Source: Candidatus Magasanikbacteria bacterium RIFCSPHIGHO2_01_FULL_41_23
Lineage (GTDB): Bacteria; Patescibacteria; ABY1; Magasanikbacterales; UBA922
Assembly: GCA_001782805.1 (NCBI GenBank)
Contig: MFPT01000006.1
Location: forward strand, 1-10,235
Length of the DNA stretch: 10,235 nt
Reading direction: 5' to 3'
Shown here: positions 1 through 6,960 of the stretch, piece after piece
Layout of the letters: the number at the start of each line of letters is the position of its first letter
Numbering within the stretch: position 1 is the first letter of the stretch
Program-made: the position numbers and the translations under genes
Notes under the pieces: model-generated
What the model was told of the DNA's origin: nothing
What the model saw: the letters and a program-made list of their open reading frames with translations, nothing else
Database searches by the model: none

Positions 1-435
1 TTGTTTGTCACCGAAAAATGTGAAGCAGCGGAAGCGGCCACTGACTTTTATATGTCGGTTTTCAAAAATGCCAAGCGCGGACAAATGGCTCGCTACCTTG
101 CAGGTATGGGATCAAACAAAGAAGGTGCAGTTATGTTTAGTGATTTTACGCTTGAAGGTCAATGGTTTGTGGCAATGGATGGAAGCAATAAAGACCATGC
201 TTTTAAGTTTAATGAAGCAGTTTCACTTTCTATTGCCTGCAAAGATCAAACAGAGATTGATTATTACTACGATACGCTCTCACATGTACCTGAAAGTGAA
301 GTTTGCGGTTGGTGTAAGGACAAATATGGTGTCTCGTGGCAAGTTGCACCTGAGAATGCGGCAGCCTTATTAAAGAAACCTGGTGCATGGCAGAACATGA
401 TGAAGATGAAGAAAATTATTATTGCTGATTATTAG
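1..435 (+). CDS. PhnB-like VOC-fold protein, 5' end missing
   Basis: The open frame runs from the first base to a TAG stop, so the gene is cut by the window edge. The TTG at base 1 need not be the start. The protein resembles the PhnB / '3-demethylubiquinone-9 3-methyltransferase' group of the vicinal-oxygen-chelate (glyoxalase/bleomycin-resistance) fold. The visible signs are an AAEAATDFYMSVFKNAK segment near the N-terminus, VSLSIACKDQTEIDYYYDTL in the middle, then CGWCKDKYGVSWQVAP and a C-terminal MMKMKKI. Family members normally start with a short beta strand before the AEEA(A)xFY helix, so about 8-10 residues are probably missing. Members are small cytoplasmic proteins of mostly unknown substrate; despite the family name a methyltransferase role is not supported. 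The next gene follows after 12 bases, so the two are probably co-transcribed. Confidence 0.85.
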   Translation: MFVTEKCEAAEAATDFYMSVFKNAKRGQMARYLAGMGSNKEGAVMFSDFTLEGQWFVAMDGSNKDHAFKFNEAVSLSIACKDQTEIDYYYDTLSHVPESEVCGWCKDKYGVSWQVAPENAAALLKKPGAWQNMMKMKKIIIADY

Positions 436-440
436 AAGGA
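436..440 (+). promoter_or_regulatory. Shine-Dalgarno site for the RibD-C family gene
   Basis: AAGGA directly follows the upstream stop codon and lies seven bases before the ATG at 448. It fixes that start. It is notable because most other genes in the window have no recognisable Shine-Dalgarno sequence. Confidence 0.6.
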
Positions 441-447
441 AATAAAT

Positions 448-1044
448 ATGAGAAAACTTATCGTATTAGAATTTATAACACTCGATGGCATAATGCAGGC
501 GCCGGGTGGACCCGAGGAAGATACATCAGATGATTTTGAATACGGCGGATGGACAGTTCCATATTTTGATGACTTTTCTGGCAAAGTTATGGCTGAACAA
601 ATGAAAAGTCCGTTTGAACTTTTGCTCGGCAGAAAAACATACGACATCTTCGCATCATACTGGCCTCACCACAGCGAGAACTGGCTAGGCGTTAATGAGG
701 CAAAAAAGTATGTCGTTTCACATGAAGACATGAAACTTGAATGGGAAAATTCCATTCTTCTAAAAGAGAACGTTGTGGAAGAAATAAAGAAACTCAAACA
801 GCAAGATGGTCCCGATTTAAAGGTGTGGGGTAGCGGTAATCTCGTTCAGACGTTGATGAAACATGATTTAGTTGATGAATTGTGGCTTAAGATATTCCCT
901 ATCACGCTGGGCAAGGGCAAGCGTTTATTTGCCGAAGGCACAATCCCCTCTGCTTTCGAGTTAATTGATAGTAAGGTTTCTCCAACAGGCGTAATCGTAG
1001 CAAATTATAAACGCGCCGGAGAAGTAAAAACTGGTTCGTTTTAA
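448..1044 (+). CDS. RibD C-terminal / dihydrofolate reductase-like family protein
   Basis: This 198-residue protein belongs to the stand-alone RibD-C (DHFR-like) family. Signs are the N-terminal MRKLIVLEFITLDGIMQAPGG strand and loop, GRKTYD at about residues 61-66, and the C-terminal nucleotide-binding segment VWGSGNLVQTL at 127-136 followed by LVDELWLKIFPITLGKGKRLF. The family fold binds NADPH and reduces pterin- or ribosylamino-pyrimidine-like substrates. Stand-alone members such as YyaP/YwjB have no settled substrate, so neither folate nor riboflavin synthesis can be claimed. The ATG has a good AAGGA site and the length is normal. The gene sits 12 bases after the PhnB-like gene; both look like accessory genes. 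It is cytoplasmic, with no signal peptide or membrane segment. Confidence 0.88.
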   Translation: MRKLIVLEFITLDGIMQAPGGPEEDTSDDFEYGGWTVPYFDDFSGKVMAEQMKSPFELLLGRKTYDIFASYWPHHSENWLGVNEAKKYVVSHEDMKLEWENSILLKENVVEEIKKLKQQDGPDLKVWGSGNLVQTLMKHDLVDELWLKIFPITLGKGKRLFAEGTIPSAFELIDSKVSPTGVIVANYKRAGEVKTGSF

Positions 1045-1210
1045 AATAAAAGAATTTGTCGCTAAAGAAAAAATTAACAGGATTTTGAAAAATGAAATTC
1101 ACCACGAGCAAGCCAAATGTGGAAAAATTTTATTAAATAAAGTGGGGCTGAAAATTACATCCGGTAACAGCGTGTATGCGGTTCAAGAAAAAGTGCGTAA
1201 TAGATTTTAA
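1028..1210 (+). pseudogene. Possible 3' remnant of an unrecognised gene
   Basis: After the RibD-C gene, frame 2 is open for about 60 codons to a TAA at 1208-1210. It reads like real protein: charged amphipathic residues (EFVAKEKINRILKNEI), then HHEQAKCGKILLNKVG, then LKITSGNSVYAVQEKVRNRF. There is no ATG start, the frame begins inside the preceding gene, and no ribosome site is visible. I do not recognise the family. The best reading is a decayed or truncated C-terminal fragment, perhaps cut when the neighbouring genes were inserted. Chance openness of an AT-rich stretch cannot be excluded. Confidence 0.35.
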
Positions 1211-1229
1211 TATCGCCGGCCTTCTTCAT

Positions 1230-1258
1230 TTGACACAAAATTCTTAATCTTATATAAT
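1230..1258 (+). promoter_or_regulatory. Consensus sigma-70 promoter of fic
   Basis: The -35 box is TTGACA (1230-1235) and the -10 box is TATAAT (1253-1258), separated by exactly 17 bases. Both hexamers match the consensus perfectly. A start site about seven bases after the -10 box, near 1265, would leave almost no leader before the first ATG (1271) and about 24 bases before the second (1289). So strong a promoter on an enzyme of this kind suggests that a repressor normally holds it back. Confidence 0.8.
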
Positions 1259-1282
1259 CTTATATAGCTAATGTATAAGATT
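1246..1282 (+). promoter_or_regulatory. Operator-like cluster of three AATCTTATA motifs over the fic promoter
   Basis: AATCTTATA occurs at 1246-1254 and 1256-1264 in direct orientation, a 10-base step, and as its exact reverse complement TATAAGATT at 1274-1282. The last two form a perfect 9-bp inverted repeat with a 9-base spacer that contains the first ATG. The cluster covers the -10 box, the predicted transcription start and the first codons, where a bound protein would block transcription. The Fic protein itself ends in a winged helix, so autorepression is a plausible inference. AT-rich composition lowers the surprise, but three exact nine-mers in 37 bases are unlikely to be chance. Confidence 0.55.
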
Positions 1283-2347
1283 ACTTTTATGCTAAAAAAC
1301 AGGTTAGACAGGAGAATAAAAGAAGTCCCATCTGAAATTTGGTTAAAGATAAACCAAATTGAAACACTAAACGGACAATGGATTTCTGGTGCAAAACTGG
1401 ACTCCCAAGTTTTAGGCCGCCTCAAACGATCTGTTTTGATTACTTCCACCGGCGCTTCCACCCGCATTGAGGGAGCAAAACTGTCTGACGAAGACATTGA
1501 AAAAATGATGCGGGGGCTTTCTGTGCAAAAATTCACCGGCCGAGATGTACAGGAAGTCAAAGGCTATTACGAACTTTTGAATAATGTATTTGACTCTTGG
1601 AAGCATATAAAATTCAATGAAAGCACAATCAAATATTTTCACAAAGAGCTCTTGAAATACGTTGAAAAAGATAAAAAGCATCGTGGTGAGTACAAAAAAC
1701 AGGAAAATAAAGTCCACATGATCAACGAAGTAGGCGAATCTGTCGGCGTGCTTTTTGATACCACGCCGGCATATCTCACGCCAAAAGAAATGCTGGAATT
1801 GGTGGAATGGACAATCGATGCGTTGGAAAACAAAAAATATCATCCTTTGTTGACAGTCGGCAATTTTTTGGTTGAATTTTTAAATATCCACCCATTTCTT
1901 GATGGCAATGGCAGAATTTCGCGCGTACTCACCAATCTCCTGCTGCTGAAAACTGGATATGAGTATATACCATACATTTCGCATGAAAAATTGGTGGAAG
2001 ATAACAAACCGGAATACTACATTGCACTTCGCAGAAGTCAAAAGACGATCAAAAAAGCCAATGAGGATATTACACCTTGGTTGAATTTCTTTTTGGACAT
2101 CTTTTTGGAGCAGTCAAAACGAGCAGTGGAATTACTATCAAAAGAAAATATTGAAAAACTACTCTCGCCCAAGCAATTGGCAGTATGGAGATATTTGATA
2201 ACTGTCCCAGAAGCGACACCGGCGGAAATATCCAAACATGCCAAGGTCGCCCGACCAACGATAAATCAAGCGTTGGATAAATTATTGCGACTAAAAAAGA
2301 TTGAGCGCATTGGGTTGGGAAGAACGACAAGATACAAAAAAATCTGA
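1271..2347 (+). CDS. Class II Fic family protein with C-terminal winged helix
   Basis: The protein has 358 residues from ATG 1271 or 352 from ATG 1289. Fic enzymes transfer AMP from ATP to hydroxyl side chains of target proteins. The core motif HPFLDGNGRISR is intact at residues 207-218, with the catalytic His207 and the anion-binding loop. An inhibitory-helix motif (S/T)xxxE(G/N) is present N-terminally as STRIEG (63-68, Glu67), which defines class II self-inhibited Fic proteins. A target-binding flap is likely around HRGEYKKQENKVH (137-149). The C-terminal 60 residues (about 299-358) form a MarR-like winged helix: SPKQLAVWRYL, PAEISKHAKVARPTINQALDKLLRLKKI and a wing GLGRTTRY. The layout is like the Fic_N-Fic-wHTH proteins related to Shewanella SoFic. 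No antitoxin gene is needed, since inhibition is intramolecular. It is expressed from its own consensus promoter. Confidence 0.93.
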   Translation: MYKITFMLKNRLDRRIKEVPSEIWLKINQIETLNGQWISGAKLDSQVLGRLKRSVLITSTGASTRIEGAKLSDEDIEKMMRGLSVQKFTGRDVQEVKGYYELLNNVFDSWKHIKFNESTIKYFHKELLKYVEKDKKHRGEYKKQENKVHMINEVGESVGVLFDTTPAYLTPKEMLELVEWTIDALENKKYHPLLTVGNFLVEFLNIHPFLDGNGRISRVLTNLLLLKTGYEYIPYISHEKLVEDNKPEYYIALRRSQKTIKKANEDITPWLNFFLDIFLEQSKRAVELLSKENIEKLLSPKQLAVWRYLITVPEATPAEISKHAKVARPTINQALDKLLRLKKIERIGLGRTTRYKKI

Positions 2348-2357
2348 ACGGTTCAGA
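2343..2357. promoter_or_regulatory. 15-bp palindrome at the fic stop codon
   Basis: TCTGAACGGTTCAGA is symmetric around G2350, with 7-bp arms, and overlaps the fic TGA stop. As RNA it would give a six-pair stem with a three-base loop, but no U-run follows, so it is a poor intrinsic terminator. It could be an operator for the following small ORF/antiporter pair. It is not the spacing of a Gram-positive LexA box. Confidence 0.35.
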
Positions 2358-2413
2358 GCATGTTATCCGATGATAAATATAGAATAGTTTCAATCTAATT
2401 AATCAATTAAACT

Positions 2414-2542
2414 ATGAGCTATCTCGCAAAAAATATTTCCATAGTCATCGGGCTTGTTTTAATTTGGCGGGGGGTATGGTATGTGCTGGATGCTTTGGAT
2501 AAATGGTTTTTTGACGATTTGAAAGAAATTGAAAAATTATAA
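2414..2542 (+). CDS. 42-residue single-pass membrane protein
   Basis: ATG to TAA encodes MSYLAKNISIVIGLVLIWRG, then VWYVLDALDKWFFDDLKEIEKL. Residues about 8-28 form one hydrophobic, aromatic-rich membrane helix, followed by an acidic tail. The composition (two adjacent hydrophobic segments, WRGVWYVLDALDKWFF) is typical of a real membrane peptide and not of random sequence. The stop lies four bases before the ATG of the antiporter gene, a spacing that suggests translational coupling. Function is unknown; a small regulatory or assembly partner of the antiporter is an inference from position alone. No Shine-Dalgarno site is visible. Confidence 0.65.
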   Translation: MSYLAKNISIVIGLVLIWRGVWYVLDALDKWFFDDLKEIEKL

Positions 2543-2546
2543 TCAT

Positions 2547-3503
2547 ATGATTACATACATATTATTTATCCTCGGATTTATTCTTCTCATAAAAGGAGCG
2601 GATCTTTTGGTTGACGGATCGGCATCAATCGCCAAAAAATTGAAAATTTCCAGTATTGTCATTGGCTTAACTATAGTGGCGTTTGGCACTTCCGCCCCAG
2701 AATTTATTGTCAATATTTTTGCCAGCGTCCAAGGCAACAGCGAAATCGCAATCGGTAATATCTTGGGCAGCAACATCGCAAATATATTATTGATTCTCGG
2801 AATCTCCGCCATTATTTACCCAATAACCGCAAAGAAAAATACTGTATTAAAAGAAATTCCATTAAGTCTTTTGGCTGCGGTTGTGTTGGGTTTTATGGCA
2901 AATGACATGATTATTGATGGGGCGAGCTTTTCCGGTATCACCAGAATAGACGGTTTTATTCTTCTGTCTTTTTTTATTATTTTCCTTTATTACACTTTTG
3001 GGATTACAAAGTCAGATACGGATATCGTTGAAGAAAAAATGGAAGTATTTAGTTATTCTAAAGCAGTAGGGTTTATTATTCTTGGTCTTGCAGGTTTGGT
3101 GATTGGTGGAAAATGGATTGTCGATGGCGCGGTTAAAATCGCAGTTTTTTTCAATATTAGTCAATCGTTGATTGGTCTAACAATTGTCGCCATCGGTACA
3201 TCGTTGCCTGAGTTAGCGACTTCAGCTATAGCTGCCTACAAAAAACAATCAGACATTGCACTTGGAAATGTGGTCGGTTCAAATATTTTCAACATATTTT
3301 GGATCCTTGGTGTAAGTGCCATTATCCGTCCACTGCCATTTAATACCAGTTCCAACGGTGATATAGCAATGACAATATTTGCCAGCATTATATTGTTTAT
3401 TGTGATGTTTATAGGTAAAAAAAGAGTTATAGAAAGATGGCAAGGTGTTTTTATGGTTACATCATATGTAGGATATGTTGTATTTTTAGTTTTGACTAAA
3501 TAA
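2547..3503 (+). CDS. Sodium/proton-calcium antiporter, CaCA family (YrbG-like)
   Basis: This 318-residue inner-membrane protein has the two inverted alpha repeats of the CaCA superfamily. Repeat 1 has GLTIVAFGTSAPE (about 40-52) and GNILGSNIANILLILG (70-85); repeat 2 has GLTIVAIGTSLPE (210-222) and GNVVGSNIFNIFWILG (240-255). The glutamates of GTSAPE and GTSLPE and the asparagines of GSNI form the ion sites in this family. About ten hydrophobic helices are visible, with a short polar loop in the middle (KSDTDIVEEKMEV). Length and layout fit bacterial YrbG-type K+-independent exchangers, which export Ca2+ in exchange for Na+ or H+. The start is set at ATG 2547 because family members begin right before the first helix and because it follows the upstream small ORF by four bases; an upstream TTG at 2529 in frame would overlap that ORF. 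Confidence 0.93.
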   Translation: MITYILFILGFILLIKGADLLVDGSASIAKKLKISSIVIGLTIVAFGTSAPEFIVNIFASVQGNSEIAIGNILGSNIANILLILGISAIIYPITAKKNTVLKEIPLSLLAAVVLGFMANDMIIDGASFSGITRIDGFILLSFFIIFLYYTFGITKSDTDIVEEKMEVFSYSKAVGFIILGLAGLVIGGKWIVDGAVKIAVFFNISQSLIGLTIVAIGTSLPELATSAIAAYKKQSDIALGNVVGSNIFNIFWILGVSAIIRPLPFNTSSNGDIAMTIFASIILFIVMFIGKKRVIERWQGVFMVTSYVGYVVFLVLTK

Positions 3504-3556
3504 ACAGTTTTGTCCAACTAGTGAAGTCAACTGCAATTATACAAGATTCCATGATG

Positions 3557-4237
3557 TCAATCAAGTTTTTCCAGTATGGAATTTAAATGCGCATCCACTA
3601 ATAATTTTCGTGCTTCATCCTCATCCAATCCTCTCCCCGTCAAATAAAATAATTTTTCCGGATTAAGACGCGTGGTGGTGACGGCGTGCGTGCACTGCAC
3701 GTCATTGTTGCTGATTTCCAAATCCGGCACCGCGTCAATGTGCGCGTCGTTGGACAAGAGGAGGGTGTCCGCGCGTTCGTGGCCGGTGCAGCCGTTCATC
3801 ATTGGATAAATTTTTATTAAACTGCGCATAGCCGCGCGGCTGTGGTCATCCAGAACGCCTTTGGTTTCCATAATTGAATGCGTGTTGGGGGCGAGGTGTT
3901 CGGTGATGTGTGAAATGATAAATTGTGTTTTATTTTTTCCGTAAAATAACCCATACGTTTCGCCGCGCCCGCCCGGTTCAACGAGTTTAGTAATTATTTC
4001 GGATTCAACATGACCTTCGCCTTCATTAAAATCAAACCAAATAATTTCCGCATCAGTGTGAACTGTAGCGGTTCTTTTAATTTTTTTATTTGTATTTTGC
4101 GTAATATAAGTAACCCGCGCTTCTGAACCGACTATTATTTCAATTTCACAAGCATTTTTTTCTTTTAATAATTGTTCTTCAAAAATGGTGATAATACCTT
4201 TTTTCTCTATTAAAATTTTTATTGGTTCCTTATTCAT
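3557..4237 (-). CDS. sufD: Short SufD-like Fe-S cluster assembly protein
   Basis: The 226-residue product carries the SufBD beta-helix core. The C-terminal part has the family signature: AHIDAVPDLEISNNDVQCTH (165-184), then LFYLTGRGLDEDEARKLLVDAHL. The C-T-H triplet (Cys182, His184) aligns with E. coli SufD Cys358 and His360; His360 is needed for cluster formation at the SufB-SufD interface. At about half the E. coli length it lacks the N-terminal helical region, as in many short archaeal and CPR members. Its partner SufB is encoded nearby on the same strand but separated by an oppositely oriented gene. ATG 4237 is preferred; an in-frame GTG two codons upstream (4243) would also serve. No Shine-Dalgarno site is seen. 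The assignment to SufD over a second SufB is based on the missing N-terminal part and the CTH triplet. Confidence 0.88.
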   Translation of the reverse strand: MNKEPIKILIEKKGIITIFEEQLLKEKNACEIEIIVGSEARVTYITQNTNKKIKRTATVHTDAEIIWFDFNEGEGHVESEIITKLVEPGGRGETYGLFYGKNKTQFIISHITEHLAPNTHSIMETKGVLDDHSRAAMRSLIKIYPMMNGCTGHERADTLLLSNDAHIDAVPDLEISNNDVQCTHAVTTTRLNPEKLFYLTGRGLDEDEARKLLVDAHLNSILEKLD

Positions 4238-4248
4238 TGACACATTAG

Positions 4249-4306
4249 ATTGATTTTATTTGCTAATTGATAGCTGATACTATACCATACTAGTGAATAA
4301 ATCAAT
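4249..4306. promoter_or_regulatory. Divergent promoter region framed by an inverted repeat
   Basis: ATTGATTTTATT (4249-4260) and AATAAATCAAT (4296-4306) are inverted copies of each other with one extra T in the left arm. They flank 35 bases between the sufD-like gene (-) and the membrane-protein gene (+). Candidate -10 boxes are TACTAT at 4278-4283 on the + strand (preceded by TG, an extended form) and TATAGT on the - strand (4279-4284), both with weak -35 matches. A shared regulator that binds both arms is possible but unproven. Confidence 0.4.
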
Positions 4307-4313
4307 ATTACTT

Positions 4314-5531
4314 ATGAGTATCGAAAACCAAGGATATCGCAGTGAATCAGCAAGAGGAAACCCTTCAAATAGGAAAAAAAATACTAAACGTGGATTAATC
4401 GGCGGTGGAATATTTGGTGCGGCCACTGCCGCCTGGCTGGCGTTTGGCGGATCAGGCGATGAAAAGCCACGTTCATCTTCCGACAATGGTGTCGAAATCA
4501 AAAAGAATGATCAAGAGGCGCCAGATGATTCATTCCCTGATGATCTGGGTACACCCCCCCTATTTATCCCTGAATTGGAAGTTCCTTTGAATGAACCCAA
4601 ATTGGGTGTTTCTGGATCTGCTTTGGATAAGGCTCAAGATGGGGATCCTAACAAAATAATCCCCTTAGAATTACAGGATCATCTGGATGAATTACAGCAT
4701 AGGTGTGATGAATTTTTTGACGGCGATGCTATGACAGTGATTGATCCGCTTAATCGCCCCACCGTTATTTCTATCATTGAGACTTATGTTGCGTCAATTA
4801 CGAGCAATACTGATTGGAGCAAAAGATACTCCCACATTGCCAATAAACCCTATTTGCTTGATCTCTGTGGTGGATCTGATCGTTTCAAACGACGCGCTCA
4901 TGAACTGGCTACATTAGTTTTAAATCAATCATCGTGGCCAAAAGCAAAAAAACTTGAAGCTTTGAATTGGTGTGTAGAGAGTTCAACATTAACCTCGCAT
5001 TCTGATGAAGTTAGAAAAATGATCGATCAATTACATGCTCACGCGAGTTATGGAGACTCGGAAGAAGATAAGATGGAAAGCTTAACCGATCACATGGTGT
5101 ACTACAATGAAATTATTGATACACTGTCTAAATCACCAGAGGAATTGACTTCTGAACAAAAATTCTACTGTGGTAGAATCCTTCAAGACAGTTTATGGTA
5201 TCAAAATCGTTACGGTATGCCTCAGGAATGGGAGGAGTCTGGTTTATGGTCATTTGAAGAAAAAAAAGAAGTTAAAAAATTGGTTCGTGAATATTTTGTT
5301 ATTCCTAGTCTGGCCGAATCATTTCGTAATTGTCTTCACGTCATTGATAACCCTCCGGAAAACCCATCTGACTGGAGGTACCCACAGAGTACTTTAGTTA
5401 ATGACCTTGGAGTAATTTTAAGAGACATGAAGGAATATGACATCCAACCAAGCGAAATTGGTTCTGATTACTCAACTGCAGAATTAGAAGCAATACTGAA
5501 GGAACTGGGTTCTATTCTAATACCTAGATAA
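4314..5531 (+). CDS. Unrecognised single-pass membrane protein with large outer domain
   Basis: I do not recognise the family. The protein has 405 residues from ATG 4314, or 412 from GTG 4293. ATG is preferred because GTG 4293 nearly coincides with the predicted transcription start. From ATG, residues 1-26 are polar and basic (ending NRKKNTKR), 27-46 are a Gly/Ala-rich membrane helix (GLIGGGIFGAATAAWLAFGG), and about 47-100 are an acidic, Ser/Pro-rich linker. The remaining 300 residues look like an all-helical domain rich in Asp, Glu, Leu and aromatic residues, with five scattered cysteines. The positive-inside rule puts this domain outside the cytoplasm. No catalytic motif is visible. A C7 run (4554-4560) lies in the linker codons. 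The gene runs against the flanking suf genes and ends 16 bases from the sufB stop, so it was probably inserted between sufB and sufD. Confidence 0.8.
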   Translation: MSIENQGYRSESARGNPSNRKKNTKRGLIGGGIFGAATAAWLAFGGSGDEKPRSSSDNGVEIKKNDQEAPDDSFPDDLGTPPLFIPELEVPLNEPKLGVSGSALDKAQDGDPNKIIPLELQDHLDELQHRCDEFFDGDAMTVIDPLNRPTVISIIETYVASITSNTDWSKRYSHIANKPYLLDLCGGSDRFKRRAHELATLVLNQSSWPKAKKLEALNWCVESSTLTSHSDEVRKMIDQLHAHASYGDSEEDKMESLTDHMVYYNEIIDTLSKSPEELTSEQKFYCGRILQDSLWYQNRYGMPQEWEESGLWSFEEKKEVKKLVREYFVIPSLAESFRNCLHVIDNPPENPSDWRYPQSTLVNDLGVILRDMKEYDIQPSEIGSDYSTAELEAILKELGSILIPR

Positions 5532-5547
5532 CAGGATCATTTTTGTC

Positions 5548-6954
5548 TTATCCCACCGCCCCCTCCATTTCCAATTCAATTAATTTATTCAATTCCACGG
5601 CATATTCCAGTGGCAATGCCTTTACAATCGGTTCAATAAATCCGGCGACCACGAGTTGCATCGCTTGTTCTTCGGAAAGCCCTCGAGATTGGAGATAAAA
5701 AATTTCCGCGTCGCCAATTTTCCCAACGCGCGCTTCGTGTACAATATCCACTTCATTATTATCAATTTTCATGCTGGGATGCGTGTTGGAAATTGAAGAA
5801 TCATCAATTAAAAGCGCGTCGCAATTTACTGATATCGATGAATTGATCGCTGGTTTAGTAACTTTTACCAGTCCGCGATACGTGGAAATTCCTCCGCCCG
5901 CGGAAATTGATTTGGCGCGAATGGTGGAGCTGGTATCAGGCGCGCAATGAATGGCTTTTGATCCGGTGTCTTGATTTTGTCCTGGCCCGGCAAACGCGAT
6001 TCCCAGAGAATCAGACCGTGCGCCGCGGCCACGTAAAATTGAACAGGGGTATAACATAGTTACTCCTGATCCTAAATTGCCGTTTATCCATTCTATCACT
6101 CCGTTTTCATCTACTAACGCGCGTTTGGTATTGAGGTTATACGTATTTCTTGACCAATTTTCAATGGAATAATAACGTGCGCGAGCGTTTTTGTGAACAA
6201 AAATTTCTACACAGCCGGCGTGCAAAGAATTTGTGGTGTAGCGAGGTGCACTGCAGCCTTCAATATATTGGATCTCACTTCCTTCATCCGCAATAATTAG
6301 CGTATGTTCAAACTGTCCTCCATTTTGAGCGTTCATGCGAAAATATGCTTGCAAAGGTAAATTCACTTTTACGCCTTTGGGAACATAGATAAACGTTCCA
6401 CCACTCCAGACCGCCGCGTGCAGCATCACAAATTTATGATCATTAATGGGCACGCATTGGGTCATGAAATATTTTTGCACAAGTTCGGGGTATTCGCGCA
6501 CGGCCGTGTCCATATTGGCAAAAATAACACCCTGATCACGCAACTGTTTTTGAATATTATGATATATTACATCGGAATCATATTGTGCGCCGACACCCGC
6601 GAGCGCGGTTTTTTCCGCTTCGGGAATTCCCAAACGGTCAAAGGTTTTTTTAATATCTTCGGGCACAGTATCCCAACTCGTAGATTCTTCGGTATCAGGC
6701 CGGATAAAATAAATTATTTCATCCAAATTAAGTCCGGATAAATCCGGACCCCAATTTGGCAATGGAGTTTTTTCATATAATGCCAGCGCGGTCAAGCGTT
6801 TTTGTAAAAGCCAATCCGGTTCATTTTTTTGTCGCGAAATTTCCAAAACCACTTCTCGTGTCAGGCCGGGTTGGGATTTATATTTTGTTTTTTCTACATT
6901 GGCGTCATCATAAAGTGATCGATCCATGTAAATTGTTGGTTTACCAATGGCCAT
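5548..6954 (-). CDS. sufB: Fe-S cluster assembly scaffold protein SufB
   Basis: The 468-residue protein matches SufB in length and along its whole sequence. SufB is the cytoplasmic scaffold that receives sulfur from a cysteine desulfurase and, with SufD and the ATPase SufC, builds nascent Fe-S clusters. Residues equivalent to E. coli catalytic ones are present: Cys234 in YIEGCSAPRYT (E. coli Cys254), Cys378 in NCDALL (Cys405), and His406-Glu407 in VHEARVG (His433-Glu434). The N-terminal helical region has the typical EPDWLLQKRLTALALYEK and later LPNWGPDLSGLNLDEIIYFI. The C-terminal LPLEYAVELNKLIELEMEGAVG is also standard. The start ATG follows the desulfurase stop by six bases, so both are one transcript. 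The gene is downstream of the desulfurase and convergent with the membrane-protein gene. No SufC is encoded in the window. Confidence 0.97.
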   Translation of the reverse strand: MAIGKPTIYMDRSLYDDANVEKTKYKSQPGLTREVVLEISRQKNEPDWLLQKRLTALALYEKTPLPNWGPDLSGLNLDEIIYFIRPDTEESTSWDTVPEDIKKTFDRLGIPEAEKTALAGVGAQYDSDVIYHNIQKQLRDQGVIFANMDTAVREYPELVQKYFMTQCVPINDHKFVMLHAAVWSGGTFIYVPKGVKVNLPLQAYFRMNAQNGGQFEHTLIIADEGSEIQYIEGCSAPRYTTNSLHAGCVEIFVHKNARARYYSIENWSRNTYNLNTKRALVDENGVIEWINGNLGSGVTMLYPCSILRGRGARSDSLGIAFAGPGQNQDTGSKAIHCAPDTSSTIRAKSISAGGGISTYRGLVKVTKPAINSSISVNCDALLIDDSSISNTHPSMKIDNNEVDIVHEARVGKIGDAEIFYLQSRGLSEEQAMQLVVAGFIEPIVKALPLEYAVELNKLIELEMEGAVG

Positions 6955-6960
6955 AATTGT

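Noticed and set aside
1412..1843. Long opposite-strand open frame inside fic
   Set aside because: It overlaps the well-supported Fic coding region, has no family resemblance, and is a shadow of its codon pattern.
3503..3580. Possible terminator or antisense promoter between the antiporter and the sufD-like gene
   Set aside because: TTCCAT/ATGGAA could pair, but there is no stable GC stem with a U-run. On the - strand TTGATT-17-TATAAT exists but would read only into the antiporter as antisense, with a weak -35 box.
4554..4560. C7 run as a phase-variation switch in the membrane-protein gene
   Set aside because: Seven bases is short for known phase-variable tracts and the frame is intact, so there is no evidence of switching; it could at most be a sequencing-error risk.
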